Shown here piece after piece: positions 46,159-59,010 of a DNA stretch of 64,000 nucleotides. The stretch is taken from NCBI RefSeq assembly GCF_902686445.1, contig NC_062213.1:53860268-53924267 (forward strand), written 5' to 3'. A model generated the notes under the pieces. The model was not told where the DNA came from. It did no database searches and saw only the letters and a program-made list of their open reading frames with translations. Each line of letters begins with the position of its first letter. The stretch's first letter is position 1. The DNA is from Sciurus carolinensis (lineage: Eukaryota > Chordata > Mammalia > Rodentia > Sciuridae). The translations under genes and the position numbers were made by a program.

Positions 46159-49035
46159 TAGAGAACTTTCTTTGAACTATCTTTATAGCAACATAAATAT
46201 CATCTGAGATTTCAAGAGAAACAAAAACAAATAATTTATTCTTTCAGTTTTGAGTTAAATTAATATCATGTTCACGCCCCATAAACACATAGTTCTCTAA
46301 GGGATAGGCTCCCTCATTGAAGTGGTTACTTAGAAATTAACTCTAAAAATGTGCAAAAAAACTATGAGATCCTAATTGTTATTTTTATTGTGTCTGAACC
46401 TTCAGTTTTATTTTAATGAAAAATACTTATTTTTTAATCCAATTATATATAAGGAAATGATTGAAGAAGCACACACTTATGGTTCTTTTTAATGGAAATG
46501 ATGCCACTATTTTCTGTTTTTAAAAATCGAGCAGTAAAAGGAGTCAAACAAGAAAGAGCGCTGTCAACTCTACCCTCCAGCATGATGGACCTCAGCAAAT
46601 TGAGACTGCACTAAACATAAGGAAGAGAGATTTGATCAAATACTTTACCATGGCTGCACCTGTGAAATTCCTAATGCAACATGAATACATTTTGGGATCA
46701 CTGTGATCATTTCTTGAGGTTCATTAGTTATACTACATTCTAATCCAGACTACTAAACTTTATTTAAAATTAGGGAAAATTTTAGAAGACCAGAAGGAAT
46801 AACCAGACAGAAATACTATTTGTTGATAAGGATTGGCAAAGCAGCGGAGAAGAAAAGCAAAGGAAAATAGTAGTATCTTAGGAAATAGAGGGGGAATTTG
46901 AGTGATTATAACAACAAAATATACATTCAAGTAGGACAAGAATCTGAATTCAAACTAATGTCACTTAGAGATTGATAGACACAGAAAAAATACAGAAAGC
47001 AAAAATTAAGCATACAGTTCAGGCGCCAAAAGTCTGCAGATGAGAAACTGCAGTAGTATGCAGGGTCTATATTTGCAGCCTGACCAGAAAACTCCCTGTT
47101 TTCTTTACAGTAGCATCCTAAGAAGGGTAAATTACCTGATACAATGAATCTGACCATAATTTACAATAAAAACACTTCTACTGCCTTAAATGTTTTATCT
47201 CACTTGTTTTTTCTATTCATAACTTATATCTAAACTTAGACTTGCAGATTATACGTAGTTTATGGATGAGTAGAAAACTCCAGGTAGGATGATCTGAGTA
47301 ATTTATTTTGGTGGACTTTGTTATGGAAATATCTCCAAGACCAGGTGAACTTTAGTCCAGAATTTTCATTCATATGGCAAGAATAGCCATGTTTCTATTC
47401 ACATCATTACCAGTTCTTATGCCAGTTAAAACAAATGATAAAAGATATTTGGGGTCAAGCAACTTCCATTTGCAATCAATTTACATCAGAAATAACAGTC
47501 CGGAAACTCTAAGTGTGGAAAAGTATGAGTTAAAATCTTTGGCTTTTTTTCAGTATTATTCATTACTTTTTCAAATATATTTGAGCTTATTTGCCTTCTA
47601 CTATAAGTTGAATAATTCCAAGAAAAAATTTTCTGACTTTTTTAGTATCATAAAACAATTTTATTTTGGAATTACCTGAGAGATAAATGGAAAGTATCCT
47701 CAGTTCACCCAAATTCTTTATTAAACAACATTGTAAGTGAAAATCTGATTTCCCTGCTATTATCTGAGTATACTGCTTAAAGAAACAAATAAACACCCTG
47801 ACAGTTGACTGACAGGAAATATGTTTTGTTTCCTTTTTTATTCCAGCTTCATTATTTTCCATGGAGATGGATTCTTGAAGTGACAGGTTGTGTTCATTTC
47901 CGTTCAGCTGCTCATTGACTTGTGCAACATATCAAACTCCTTGCCAAAGTGGGTGAAAAATAAGTGGTATCTAGATATGATTCAGTGCAGAAAAATGTAC
48001 CTGTAAGGTAAAGATTTGGGGTATTTGAAGATAAAGTCATTTTTGAAAGTCCACTGCCAAATGTCTATAATTTTCGTAATTCTGATTTAGTGATATATCC
48101 TATTAATCTGCCACCACTTATTAATTGCAGTCATAATTTAAAGTCTTCTAACACTGGCATCCTATATCTCATTAAGGCATCTCCTCCCATTTTTCCTGCA
48201 AACATGACATTTAGAAGACCATTATATGACTTACATAGATAATTGCTACAAGGTTCTAGGCAGTCTTGATCCTGCTCTGGCTTAGAGCCTGTCAGACTAC
48301 TGTCAGCACATTCTAGCAGATCTCTTATTATTTAAATATTCTTGACAGGACCTCACAAATAGTATGTTTTTTTAAATTGAAAAGTTTAAACAGCTTGACA
48401 TTTTAAAGGTTATCACTTCTTTCCCAGCATAATTATTGCCATCGTCTCTACGTATTTTTCGAAACCTGTGTGTTGGCAATGGAAATAAGTTAGGAGTTCA
48501 TCATCTAAGGATTTATTTCAGTGTCATTTAAATAATAATGCATAGTTATAAGCAGTGTGTGAAATAATTATGTCTGATCTTTTTTGCATGTATAATTATT
48601 ATTCTATGCTTTTTCTTCTGAAATCATGCAGGATAAAACTTAGATAAAATGGAGCTTAAAGGTCTGAAAATGAAATAAAAAGCTACATTCATGACAAAAT
48701 TACAAGTCTTCACTTCCTTTTAAATGTAGGAGAGGCCAATTTAAGTTTAAGATCACTTACAGAGTCAGATTGGAGGAATCCCTCTGATTCCCACCCTTTG
48801 ACCTTTAGCCTACGATTAGAATAGGAACACTTTTCTTATTTTTTAAATATAAAATAACTGTACGGTGAAAATGAATGTAAGGGACACTGTTGAGAATACA
48901 CACTGTTCTAAATGTGAGATTTTCAAATTACAATAGTGAGGCAAAGTGACATTCATTTTAAAGAGAATTATTACACTTAACCATAACACAATAGAATTGA
49001 ATAAAAATCTCACAATGACTCTGATTTTAGGAGGT
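46159..49035. other. Long non-coding stretch, mostly unassigned
   Basis: No gene. A weak L2-like segment may lie at 48255-48330 ('aaggttctaggcagtcttg', 'ctgctctggcttagagcc'). Open frames of 76, 101 and 91 aa between 46.9 and 47.9 kb overlap on opposite strands and have no domains. Confidence 0.4.
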
Positions 49036-49041
49036 ATATTC

Positions 49042-49066
49042 GTGTGTGTGTGTGTGTGTGTGTGTG
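49042..49066. repeat. (GT)n microsatellite
   Basis: About 12 GT units directly abutting the tail end of a minus-strand SINE, so probably grown from its A-rich tail. Confidence 0.95.
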
Positions 49067-49255
49067 GTACTGGGGACATAACTCAAGGGTGTTCTACAGC
49101 TGAACTACACTCCAGTCCTTTTTATTTTTATTTTGAGATAGCATCTCACAAGTTTGCTAAAGGTCTTGCTGAGTTGTTGAGGCTTGTCTTGAACCTGTAA
49201 TCCTCCTACCTCACTCTCTCAAGTCACTGGGATTACAGGTGTGTACCTCTGGATT
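49067..49255 (-). mobile_element. B1-ID composite SINE, minus strand
   Basis: 'ggtactggggacataactc', 'acagctgaactacactcc', then 'ttgctgagttgttgaggc', 'cttgaacctgtaatcctcc' and 'tgggattacaggtgtgtacc'. Moderately diverged. Confidence 0.93.
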
Positions 49256-49300
49256 CTATGAAATATTCATCTTTTAAAATCTGAAAAATAGACATTCAAC

Positions 49301-49308
49301 TTTTATTT

Positions 49309-49344
<36 letters not shown>

Positions 49345-49346
49345 TC
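49301..49346. repeat. (TTTA)n microsatellite
   Basis: About 11 TTTA units at the tail side of the next minus-strand SINE, again consistent with tail expansion. Confidence 0.95.
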
Positions 49347-49545
49347 AGGTACCAGGGATTGAACTCAGGGGCACTAAACCACTGAGCCACATCTCTAGCC
49401 CTATTTTGTATTTTATTTAGAGACAGGATCTCGCTGAGTTGCTTAGCACCTCACAGTTGTTGAGACTGCCTTTGAACTTTTAATTCACCTGCCTCAGCCT
49501 CCCGAGCTGCTGGGATTACAGACAGGCGTCACCATGCTAGGCTTC
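49347..49545 (-). mobile_element. B1-ID composite SINE, minus strand
   Basis: 'aggtaccagggattgaactc', 'accactgagccacatctc', 'agagacaggatctcgctg' and 'cctcagcctcccgagctg', then 'gctgggattacagacagg'. Better preserved than the neighbouring copy at 49.07 kb. Confidence 0.95.
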
Positions 49546-49689
49546 AACTTGTTCTTAAACAATTCTGAAAAGGAAAGCACATCTTAAGGTAAATGAAATA
49601 AAACAATGTTGGACAAAATTATTTTATTAAAAACTTTTTATCATATTTAATGGAAAGTTGCTTTTCTGAAACTCACATTTATGGTTGCG

Positions 49690-50112
49690 GTTGCAAAATG
49701 ACATTGCAGAAATATCCATCCTGCAGTCCCTGGAGTCTTTGAATGTGTTATGTTACATGGCCAAAGGGGCTTTGTAGATGTGTTTAAAGGTTAAAAACTT
49801 TGATCTGATTAGATTCTTGTGGAAAATCAGGGTGTTCGCTATTTTATCACATGAGACCTTAGAAGCAGAAAACTTTCTGGAGGTGGAGGCAAGAAATATG
49901 AGGTAGAAGTGAAGGTCAGAGAGGTCTGAAGCAAGAGGAACTGGCTTTGAAAAAGAAGAGGCCACAGGCCTGGGAATGAAGAAGTGCAGAAGCCTGAGAA
50001 CAACTTTCTGTAAAAGAAAGACAGGACATGAGTGATAGTGAATTCTGTAAACAACTTGCAGTAGCCTGGATTCTCCTCCTTAGCCTCCAGAAATGACCCC
50101 ACCTTGACCTTC
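49690..50112 (-). mobile_element. MLT1-like LTR, minus strand
   Basis: 'ttatgttacatggccaaagg', 'ggctttgtagatgtgttta', 'gtggaaaatcagggtgttcg' and 'gcctccagaaatgacccc' follow the reverse order of MLT1-type LTRs. The 103-aa and 70-aa minus-strand open frames here derive from the LTR. Confidence 0.72.
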
Positions 50113-51030
50113 CATCTTATACACAAAGCAAAGAGAAAAGTCAAACTCACTTTTTTTCTGAAACAATTTTATGATGTCTTAACATGCTAAAAGTGGTAAA
50201 TAATTACAGCAGTAAAACAATATAATTCAATGTTCACTGATTCTATCCTATGGCCATGAACAAAAAACCTATAACTCCTACTCCCATTACCTGAAATCAT
50301 TTCAAATTTTCAAAAATAATTTGACATCTTCCTGTAAGTCTTCAATTTTTCAAGTTTTAACCTTTAATTCTTTTAATCATTTTTCCTTCCTAAAAGGCAT
50401 TAATTAATCTCTCTGCTTAGGTCCTGTTTTGTCTGTGTCCATCATAATCTGTGGTGCTCGGTATTAAACACAGTGATTCAGAAGTGAACTGACAAGATCA
50501 AAGAATGATCTATTGCTTTTGGTAGAAAGTAATAACAAGGCAAGAATATTTTTGGCAGACTTTTCATATGGTAGAATTATACTTAGCTGTGATCAATTTA
50601 TGTCTTTGGAAATTTGTCACATAAACTGCTTCAAACCACTTGCATGCCAATCAAAAACTGATTTGTTGATTGCTTTTTAAAATCACACCCATTAAGCACC
50701 GATGCACAAACATCTATGCCATGCATACATATGCAGTGGACAGTATCTCTTTGGTAATTTTTCTTTAGATGATTTTGGTCTGTTAGCAATGAGTCAAAAT
50801 TATATGAAATCTTATATTTCCTCAATTCAGAGAAAGAACAATATATTTTAATAACAAATTCAGGAAAAGAAAAAACTGTAATCAAATTAACTATGTGCAA
50901 TATAAAGGACCTACCTTAATTTAGGAATGCCAAAATGTGAAACAAAGTTCTTCTTAGAAATTAAATATATTTAATATGTATCAAAATACACATACATGTT
51001 ACTTATATAGATATATAATCATATACCACA
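50113..51030. other. AT-rich non-coding stretch
   Basis: No recognised feature. The 89-aa minus-strand frame at 50631-50900 has no domain. Confidence 0.4.
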
Positions 51031-51034
51031 TACA

Positions 51035-51640
51035 ATGTTTCAGTAAACTATGGACCAAATATGATGGTGGTTCCAGAAGATTATAATGAAACTAAAAATT
51101 CTGGTTACCTAATGGTACAATAGATATCATAATAGCATACTACAGTTTTGTTATTCAATTTCATGTCACTGTGAAAAAACTGGGGAAACTAAACTTATTA
51201 GAAGGGAAAGTTTATCTTGGTTCACAGATTCAGAGGTTTCAGTTCATAGTTGCTTGACTCTGTTGTTTTGGGCCTGTGGTGGCACAGAACACCACACTGT
51301 AAATGTATGGTGGAGGAGGCCTGTTCACCTTATTGCAGCCAGAAAGCAAAACCAGAAAGAGTGTGGGTCCTAATATACTCTTTAAGGGTATGTCACCTTG
51401 CACTAGGTTCCACTGCCTAAGTTTCACCACCTCCCAATAGTGCACCAGGCTGGAGATCAAGACTTGGGCATTTTGACGACATTCAAGATCCAAATTATAG
51501 TAGCAATGCAATCAATATGTTACTCAACTATTTGTGGTGATGTTAATGTTCACAAATCTACTATGCTGTCAGTCATATAAAAGTATCACACATGCAATTT
51601 GGTATGTACCAAATCTCTTTGTAACCAGGAGTGCAGATGG
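51035..51640 (+). mobile_element. Tigger-like DNA transposon fragment split by a MaLR LTR
   Basis: Left part (51035-51132): 'gtaaactatggaccaaatat', 'gatggtggttccagaagatt', 'ataatgaaactaaaaattc'. Right part (51506-51640): 'ttgtggtgatgttaatg', 'aatctactatgctgtcag', 'catataaaagtatcacac'. These two read as one old DNA element once the LTR between them is removed. Family assignment is from memory. Confidence 0.65.
51138..51500 (+). mobile_element. Older MaLR LTR inside the DNA transposon
   Basis: 'ttcatgtcactgtgaaaaaac', 'aagtttatcttggttcacag', 'ttgggcctgtggtggcac' and 'gtttcaccacctcccaatag' mark a MaLR LTR. TAGCA occurs at 51133-51137 and 51501-51505, a plausible 5-bp duplication, although with these limits the LTR ends are not canonical TG/CA. 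Confidence 0.75.
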
Positions 51641-53805
51641 GGTAATTTAAGGAGGATTTATGGATGATTCTTTTGTTTAATGATTTTTATACCATTGACA
51701 AGGACAGAAGACCCACATAATTTTGGGAAATGCTATACCTGAAGAAACATTGCCAAGCTGAATTGAAAGTGTATAGATGTAACAAAATTAAAGAATGTTG
51801 TCAGATTTGGGAAATTCTACAATCAGGAAACAGTCTTTTAGAGATATTTGGCTGTATATACATGCTAATCTTTAAGAGAAAGAAATAATGAATTCAAGGG
51901 CAGAGCCACAGACAGAGGCAGAGAACAGAGAGACATGACCAGAGCAGAGGCCAAGGGAATTGCACATGTTCAGAGGGTAGACAGTGTAACTTATCTCAGT
52001 TCTTACTTGCTGTAGTTTGTACTACTTGGTTTTGACCTTATTAGGATCAATGACTTCTTTATTTCTTCTAATTTCTCCCTTCTAAATTGGCAATATCTAC
52101 CATATCCCTGTCTACCACTCCATGTTGGAAGCATATATCTTGTCCTCAGTCCACAGGTGCATAGATACACAGGGATTTTTCCCCAGGATTGGTCATTCTC
52201 AAAATATCAACTGTACTCATTCAGGTGGTATTTAGGAATTTTTCAAGTTAATATTCAGATGAGATTTTACACATGAGTTGATGGTAGAGTGGATTAATAA
52301 TGTTAAAGAAGTTGGTATGTAATTAGTTTGTTTTCATGTGGGAAAGACATTAATTATTTTAAGACTGAAAGATAACTGTCTCAAAGGCAAATTCATCATG
52401 TGTAAACTAAATTCATAGATGTTGACTCCTCTTATCCCCACACACTGAACACTTTCCAGTGTGTCCTATTTGTATAAATGGCACATAATCTACTCCATGA
52501 TGCAGTTCAGAAAATGAAAAACCATCAGTGAAACTTGTATCTTGCTCATTACACTTTTTGTTATCCATTGTTTTCAAGATGTCCATTATGTTTTCCAAAA
52601 TTGTTTTTAGTATGTTCTTCTCCACATATCCATCTCCACTGGGCTGGACAAACTACCATTCTCTTTTCTGGACAATTTAAATAGTCTCCTGGTTGTTTTC
52701 CTCACACTGATTCTGGTGCTAAAGTCAAAGTGATCATTCAAAATTTAAACATGATCATTTCATATTTCATCATCAATATACTTAAAGAATGACAATAGTA
52801 TAATTTTTTCCACCTTAAAGTTGTCCTTTGCTGATAACTGGACTTTGCTTTCAAAACTTCCCCTTGAAAGTAGATATACCTCTGGCATTTGCATCATTCT
52901 TCAACAAAAATTGAGTCTACGAAGGAAAATCCATCAGGGTCAATGAAATGAGGACATAAGGAAAGAGAAATCAACAGAAGGAAGTATTCCAAGATTTCAT
53001 TTGCTATGTAGCCATATATTTTTTCTTTCTTTTTTACCTTTCTTCTTTTTTTCCATCCTTTCTTCATTCTTAATTTCTATTTCTTTATTTGATCAATAAC
53101 ATTTCTACAGAAAGGAATTGGATCCTTCATATAGATATAGAACTAAATTAATTATGCTACTCCAAACTAAAAATGTCAAATGGAAAGCAGATGCAAATTA
53201 ATTGATATAATTCTGATAGACGTGTTTGTTTTAGAACCATAAAGAGAGTTAAATATTTTTTAAAGTAGACATGTCCTCCAAGTTCTTAGTAAAATAGATT
53301 TGTTTGCTCCCTTATAAAGAAGTAATGAAATAATAACTCTATTGTATACTAAATAATATCTGATATTAAATGAAAACTACCGTTAATACTTTACACAAGT
53401 TATCTAATTGAATCACCACAATATCTGTATAGTACATTATTGTTTAAATTTGTTAAATGAAAAAGCTAAGCCATTAGAAAAGGTATTTGAATTCATTCAC
53501 TGACTTAAAAACACATACTTTTACACTATTTTATCTCTAAACTTCTTTTGCAACAATATAATTTTCCAGGAAAAGGAAACTATTCCTGTGTACAAGTGTT
53601 AATGTATCTTCTATGTATAGAATTTCCTTTGAAGTTCTCAAAAGTATGATAACATGTCTTTTGGTTTCTAACTTAAAATATGTAAGAAGCACTTTTAGAG
53701 TAAATTGGGGTAAAATAATGTATACTTCAAATATTAAAAGTGAGTAATCTTAAGTTCCAAATCCTTTGAAGATAATGTTAATATGGACCTTGATTATTTG
53801 GAGCT
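51641..53805. other. AT-rich non-coding stretch with a possible MIR
   Basis: Around 53375-53500 there is a weak reverse MIR-like order ('actttacacaagttatctaa', 'gaatcaccacaatatctg', 'gaaaaagctaagccatt'). Nothing else named. Confidence 0.4.
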
Positions 53806-53809
53806 TGAA

Positions 53810-54275
53810 AGCACATGTTAAAGAAACTTAAATGCATACTACTAAGTGAAAGATATCAATCTGAAAAGTCTACATATGATTTCAACCTAATGATATTCTG
53901 AAAAACGCAATATAAGAAACACTGAAAAGATGAGGGTTTCAGGGAGAGAGATGGATTATAAAAGCACCTAGGAGATTTAGGACAGTGATAATACTTTATA
54001 CAGTACTCTAACAATGGACATGTGTCCTTATGTATTTGTCCAAACCCATTAAATATACACTAGTAGTGACTCCTACTGTAAACTATTGACTTTGTGTGAT
54101 AATACTATGCAATTCATCCAATTGAAATCATTGTACCACTTTGGTGCAGCACAGTGATAAAACAGGAAGACTGTGCATAAGTGGGGATAGGAGGTGTATG
54201 GGAGATCTGTACCTCAATTTCAATTTTGCTATGAACCTAAAACTTCTTTTAAAAATAATGTCTTTAACCAATGAG
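53810..54275 (+). mobile_element. Ancient L1M 3' UTR
   Basis: Very clear block order: 'aaatgcatactactaagtg', 'caatctgaaaagtctacat', 'gtgacttttacatttgtc'-like 'tatttgtccaaacccatt', 'tgtaaactattgactttgtg', 'ttgtaccactttggtgcag', 'tgtatgggagatctgtacc' and 'tttgctatgaacctaaaac'. Non-coding 3' end of an old L1. Confidence 0.88.
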
Positions 54276-57200
54276 AACATAATGTAATTAAATAATTATA
54301 TCAGTTAGACATGAAAATTGTAGTAGTCAAAAAAGTAAAAATAAAAATACCAAGAATAAAAATAAAAATACCAAGAAAATGGAGTTATAGGGGCAGAAGA
54401 AGCCCTCTGGATTATTATATGTGCCCTGTAATTTGTTCTCAACATTGGTTGTACAAATGTATACATTTACAGACTTGCATTAAGTTTTATGCTTAAGATT
54501 TGTACATTGTACTATGCAAAATAAACCCATACAAAAAATAATAGAAAAAAAAAGAAAACAAAACAAAATCATATGACAAGGAACTGACCTTATTTCCTTC
54601 TTTTTTAAAGATTTTTATTGACTTTATTTGAAGCATTGTTGATTCTTTAATGTCTAGATTTAGGGAAACTTTCTCTTTCTTGTACATAGTTATGCCATAG
54701 ACAATATGTGTTCATTTTTCAGTAGGAAATTTGATAATAATGCTTGCCAAATTCCATTTTTCCTACTCTCTCTTTTCCTTCCCTCTTCTACATATTCTCT
54801 CTCCCTCATTTATGTATCTAGTCATTAATTTTTTCAAAAAAGAAGAGGATCTTTCTAATAAATATTGAACTAGAACTATGGTATTGCTCCAAAGTAAAAT
54901 ATCAAGTAGAAAACACATTTAAGAAAAATGAAACTCAAGGTACTTGAAAGATAGGTATGCAGATGTGTATGTAGGTAAATGTTACTAAAGAATAAGAATC
55001 AGAGACAAAAAGAACCAGATGGGAGCTCTATTCTAAGATTTTATTAATGCATTACAAGCTTTTGGAATGATTTTGTTGCCCAATAGAAAGTCTTCAAGAA
55101 GGTAAGGGGAATGTCATGCCTAGCTCATTAGGCTCAGCACAGGCTTCCTATGCTAGTAAGACACTGAAAAGTTTAAACTGTTCAAAAGAGGGCATCGAAC
55201 TTGCTATAAGAACATTTCTATTTTTACTTATTTGTTCTTTAATTCCTTCTACATTCATTTACATTCTCTACAATGTTCCATAAATTATGACTTTGGTAGG
55301 TAAAGAGTAAACAAATAAACAAATAAATAAAATAATTTAAATAACTAAGACTAGGCAATACATGACTGAAGTTTACTTATACATTAAGAGGTGGGTTTTT
55401 CTTTAGCCGTGATGTGATAATAGTGTCAGAACATAAAAGAATCCCATTTAATAAAAATAAGTGACTATGTTGAAGATAAAATAACTAAATATTTGTTTAA
55501 CTTGAAGTAAATGTAATTTGAATTATGGGTAAAAAATTTCTGATGAATGCCAAGTATTTAAGTAGGAACAGTATATTTAAAGGCCAGGAATTCTCAATAG
55601 TGTTTAATTCAGCATTTTAATTTTATAATTAATCAGTAATCATTATTACTGAATTTCCCATAATTATGCTCAAATAATAAAGTATAATAATATTATTTTA
55701 AGGAACCTTTCATCAGATGCTAATATTTCATTATACCATCACTACACTACATTAAATGCAAAACTCCCATTAATACTATTTTCAGTATCAGTGCTACTAT
55801 ATGTGTTTGGAAATAGGGGACTAAGCAATAACTGGGTACTTCCTCTTTTTAAAAATGGCTTAGCATATTATGACATTTGCACTAACAACTTATGTTGACA
55901 TAAAAGTAAAATGTCATTCTGAGGCAGAAGGTTAAACAACACTTGACTTGCCTTTAGAGAACTTCTAATTCTATAGTTTAATGATTTTCTTCCACCTCTA
56001 TGTTTTGTTTTGTTTTTTTTTTTGTTACTGAAATTCTTTCCTGGACACAATATCTGTTCTCACTTTTGCTTTATCTGAACCTTAAAAGATGATGATAGCT
56101 GAGGCCAATTTCCAAAATAAAAGATAACTTTTTGTGCTACAGGGAATATACAGACCCTTTGACATTTTAACAATGATAGCAAAATTACCATGGATCATAT
56201 ATTGGATTGTTGAATGCAAAGGCTAAATACAGAAATTATAGACAAAATTAGGGTGAGGTAGAAAAGGGAACCTTATTAAAATAGGTAGGTGTTGTCTAAG
56301 ATCTTCCATTTGAAGAATTTTGAAGTGCTTTAGAAAACTAAATCAAGGATGAGTCGAAATTAAAAGTAACAAGTTAATTTTTTTCTTTCAGGAAAAAGTA
56401 AGAAATAAAAGTCACTTTTTGACAAATACTACACTGAGCTAAGAATTTAATCTAGTCTCAAAAAATAGATACAAAGAAGAATAGAGTCATTGTTGTGGTG
56501 ATTTAATTTTGTCTGAAAAGACATAATTTTTCTTCTTCCTTGAAAAATGTTTTCTCTTCAGGTTAAGATGTATGTACATTAAATGGAAAGATTAGCTTTT
56601 TACTAGAAGTGAAGAGACTAATAATAATAGAATTCAATAGCTTCTTTCATATCCATTGTAGATTTTAGACAGTTGCCTAATCCAAACCTGAATGCAATGG
56701 AAGCCTTAAGATGTCTGTACATATGACATTAAGAGCTGATTTTGAAACTATAAGTGTAGTGAATGGACTACCTACTTTATTTGTCTTTATTACCTGTAGA
56801 ATAAAATATATGTATAATTAACTCTGGTTTAATTATGTTAAAGGTGACCTACAAAAATATCATAAATTTCAATTGCCTCAGCTATGTGCTTCAGCAGTTA
56901 AATATCCCTTCCAGTCAAGTCAAGATAAGTCAGCAAATAAGCTGATAAATAGTGACCCCTTAATGCACTTTTTAAAGTCCTCAAAGTCAAACTCTGCCAT
57001 GCTTTACTTTTGCCAATAACATCAAAGCTTATATGTCAGGACTTACAAGAGCTAATGAATGGAAAGTTAGGAAACTTGTCCAGTCGTCTGCTTTTATTAA
57101 AAAAATGGTTTGATGGATAAATCTCTCAGTCTAAAATAGAGTCATTTTTAACTACTAGATTCTAGATAAAGACAATGGGAAAAAGTTCCTATGATGTATA

Positions 57201-58380
57201 TTTTAATACAAATGTAACTTCTATTTTTTAAAAACTTTAATTTCTAAAGTTAATAATGTTTAGTACTATCTCTATCACTTTTTCTGTCATTTCTTCCCTT
57301 CTATAAGTCAAGAGTATCCAGAGAAAAAGAACAGAAAAAGCCAGGGGGTGGGGGAGACATCAAAATCATTATCATATCCTGTTTTAACATTCAGACTCTC
57401 CACTAGAAAAATATGTCAGTGGAATTCAAAGTTTCTCCATAAGAGATAAGGTCATTTCCACCTTATTCCATAATAGAAACTCTGATTTTCCCCCTTGGAA
57501 TCTACATGTGGAAGCTACTTAAAAATGTGCCGTGCAATCTGGTGATAATAGTCATTATTATTGTGGGTTGAAGGCACTTTATGAACAAGAACCTTGAGAA
57601 ATATTTCCACTTTTCACATAGCACACAAAAGATCACAAGTTCATACAATTTTTCCAAGGACAGATTTATTGTTAATTTCTAAAGCCCAAATCTCATACAC
57701 TCTCCTATTTCAGAACCTCTGCTTTTCCTGTGCATTTATCTGTGTTCTTTTGAAGGTAATTCAGATTGTACTTCCTTCAAGCCAGTTCTTCCTGGAAAAT
57801 CTAGGAGTTATTAGGGGCTGCCTGTGGTCCCAGTCTTACTCAGTTGAATCAGCCAGTCTAACAAACCCCTGCTGACTGGCAATATGCAGGAGTCCTCCAT
57901 GAACTGCCCATGTGAGAAGTCCCTCTGGAACAAATCTAAACCTGCAATTCCCAATGAATTCCCTGGTGGTTTGCTTTCCAGCTGCTTTTTGAGAAAATCA
58001 TGTGTTGTCTCTTTCCAAGAAGATTTACAGCACATCTTTGAATCAGTAATGGCATAGCTTCTCTGTGTACTGTATTTTCAGCTGATCAGGAGTATGACTT
58101 CATTTCCATGTGAAATGCCCTTAAGCTTTTTAAAGGTGAATTCCCTCTATATCATACAGTCTATATTTTAAGATACACAATTACCAAAATACCCTCCAAA
58201 ATTTGGTTTAAAGATTTCCATTTTGTTTGATGTGACAAGAGAATAGAAACTGAGTCTTATTAAGATAGCTCATACAGCAGTTACTAGACTTGCTTAATTG
58301 TTTTATATGTTAAAATTTTGAATTCTTGTATTCAAATATGTGCTCTTATACTTCCTTTTGTGAAGGAGGTTTTCAAATAC
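54276..58380. other. Long non-coding stretch
   Basis: No gene. 57560-58100 is less AT-rich and apparently non-repetitive, with overlapping 93-aa (plus) and 74-aa (minus) frames and no domains. It could be unique conserved non-coding sequence. The rest is AT-rich. Confidence 0.4.
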
Positions 58381-58387
58381 TGGGTCA

Positions 58388-58444
58388 CTGAATGAATGAA
58401 TGAATGAATGAATGAATGAATGAATAAATAAATGAATGAATGAC
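58388..58444. repeat. (TGAA)n microsatellite with TAAA interruptions
   Basis: About 14 tetranucleotide units. The serine/phenylalanine/isoleucine repeat in the 90-aa minus-strand open frame here is its translation. Confidence 0.95.
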
Positions 58445-58484
58445 TAATTACAGCACAAAGAACCAAATTAATGGAATGATAATT

Positions 58485-59010
58485 TGAAAATAGAGGGTGT
58501 AGCACACTTGATGTTTCTGTTCTCCAATACTCATGTATTTGAAATCCTGAAGATGAAGGTAATGGTATGAGGAGGTGGGGTTTTTTGGTAGGTAATAAGA
58601 TCAACAGGGTGAAGTCCTCACTGATGAATTAGTTCCCTTATTAAAAAGGCTGAATGTTTTCCCTGATAAGTGGATGATGATACATAATGGGGCTGGGGAT
58701 TGGGGGGAAGAGAAGATTGGAGGAACTTTGTATTATGTAGAGGGAAATGAAAGGGGGATGAGAGGGGAGGGGGGCAGAGGTGTGAAAAATGGTGAAATGA
58801 GACAGACATCATTACCCTATGTACATGTATGATTACACAAATGGTGTGACTCCACATCATGTACAACCATAGAAATGAAAAGTTGTACCCCATTGGTGTA
58901 CAATAAATCAGAATTCAGTCTGTAAAAATAAAAAATAAAATTAAAAAAAGAGGTCTCATAGGGCACTCCCATCCCTGTGCCATGTGAAGACAAATTGAGA
59001 AGCACACAAT
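58485..59010 (-). mobile_element. MLT1-like LTR interrupted by an L1 3' end
   Basis: Left part: 'gatgaaggtaatggtatgag', 'gaggtggggttttttggtag', 'gggtgaagtcctcactgatg', 'aattagttcccttattaaaa'. Right part after the L1: 'agaggtctcatagggcac' and 'ccatgtgaagacaaattgag'. Joined across the L1 these give the normal order of a reverse MLT1-type LTR. Confidence 0.7.
58649..58948 (+). mobile_element. Young L1 3' UTR fragment, strongly 5'-truncated
   Basis: 'ggctgaatgttttccctg', 'ataagtggatgatgatac', 'acagacatcattaccctatg' and 'tgtacaataaatcagaattc' match the L1 3' UTR at 16.93-17.17 kb nearly base for base. It ends in an A-rich tail. A short repeat ATTAAAAA flanks it but is of low information. Confidence 0.93.

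Noticed and set aside
54311..54496. Lysine/isoleucine-rich repeat protein
   Set aside because: The repeat is the translation of a short AT-rich direct repeat (aaaataccaagaa units) just after an L1 3' end.
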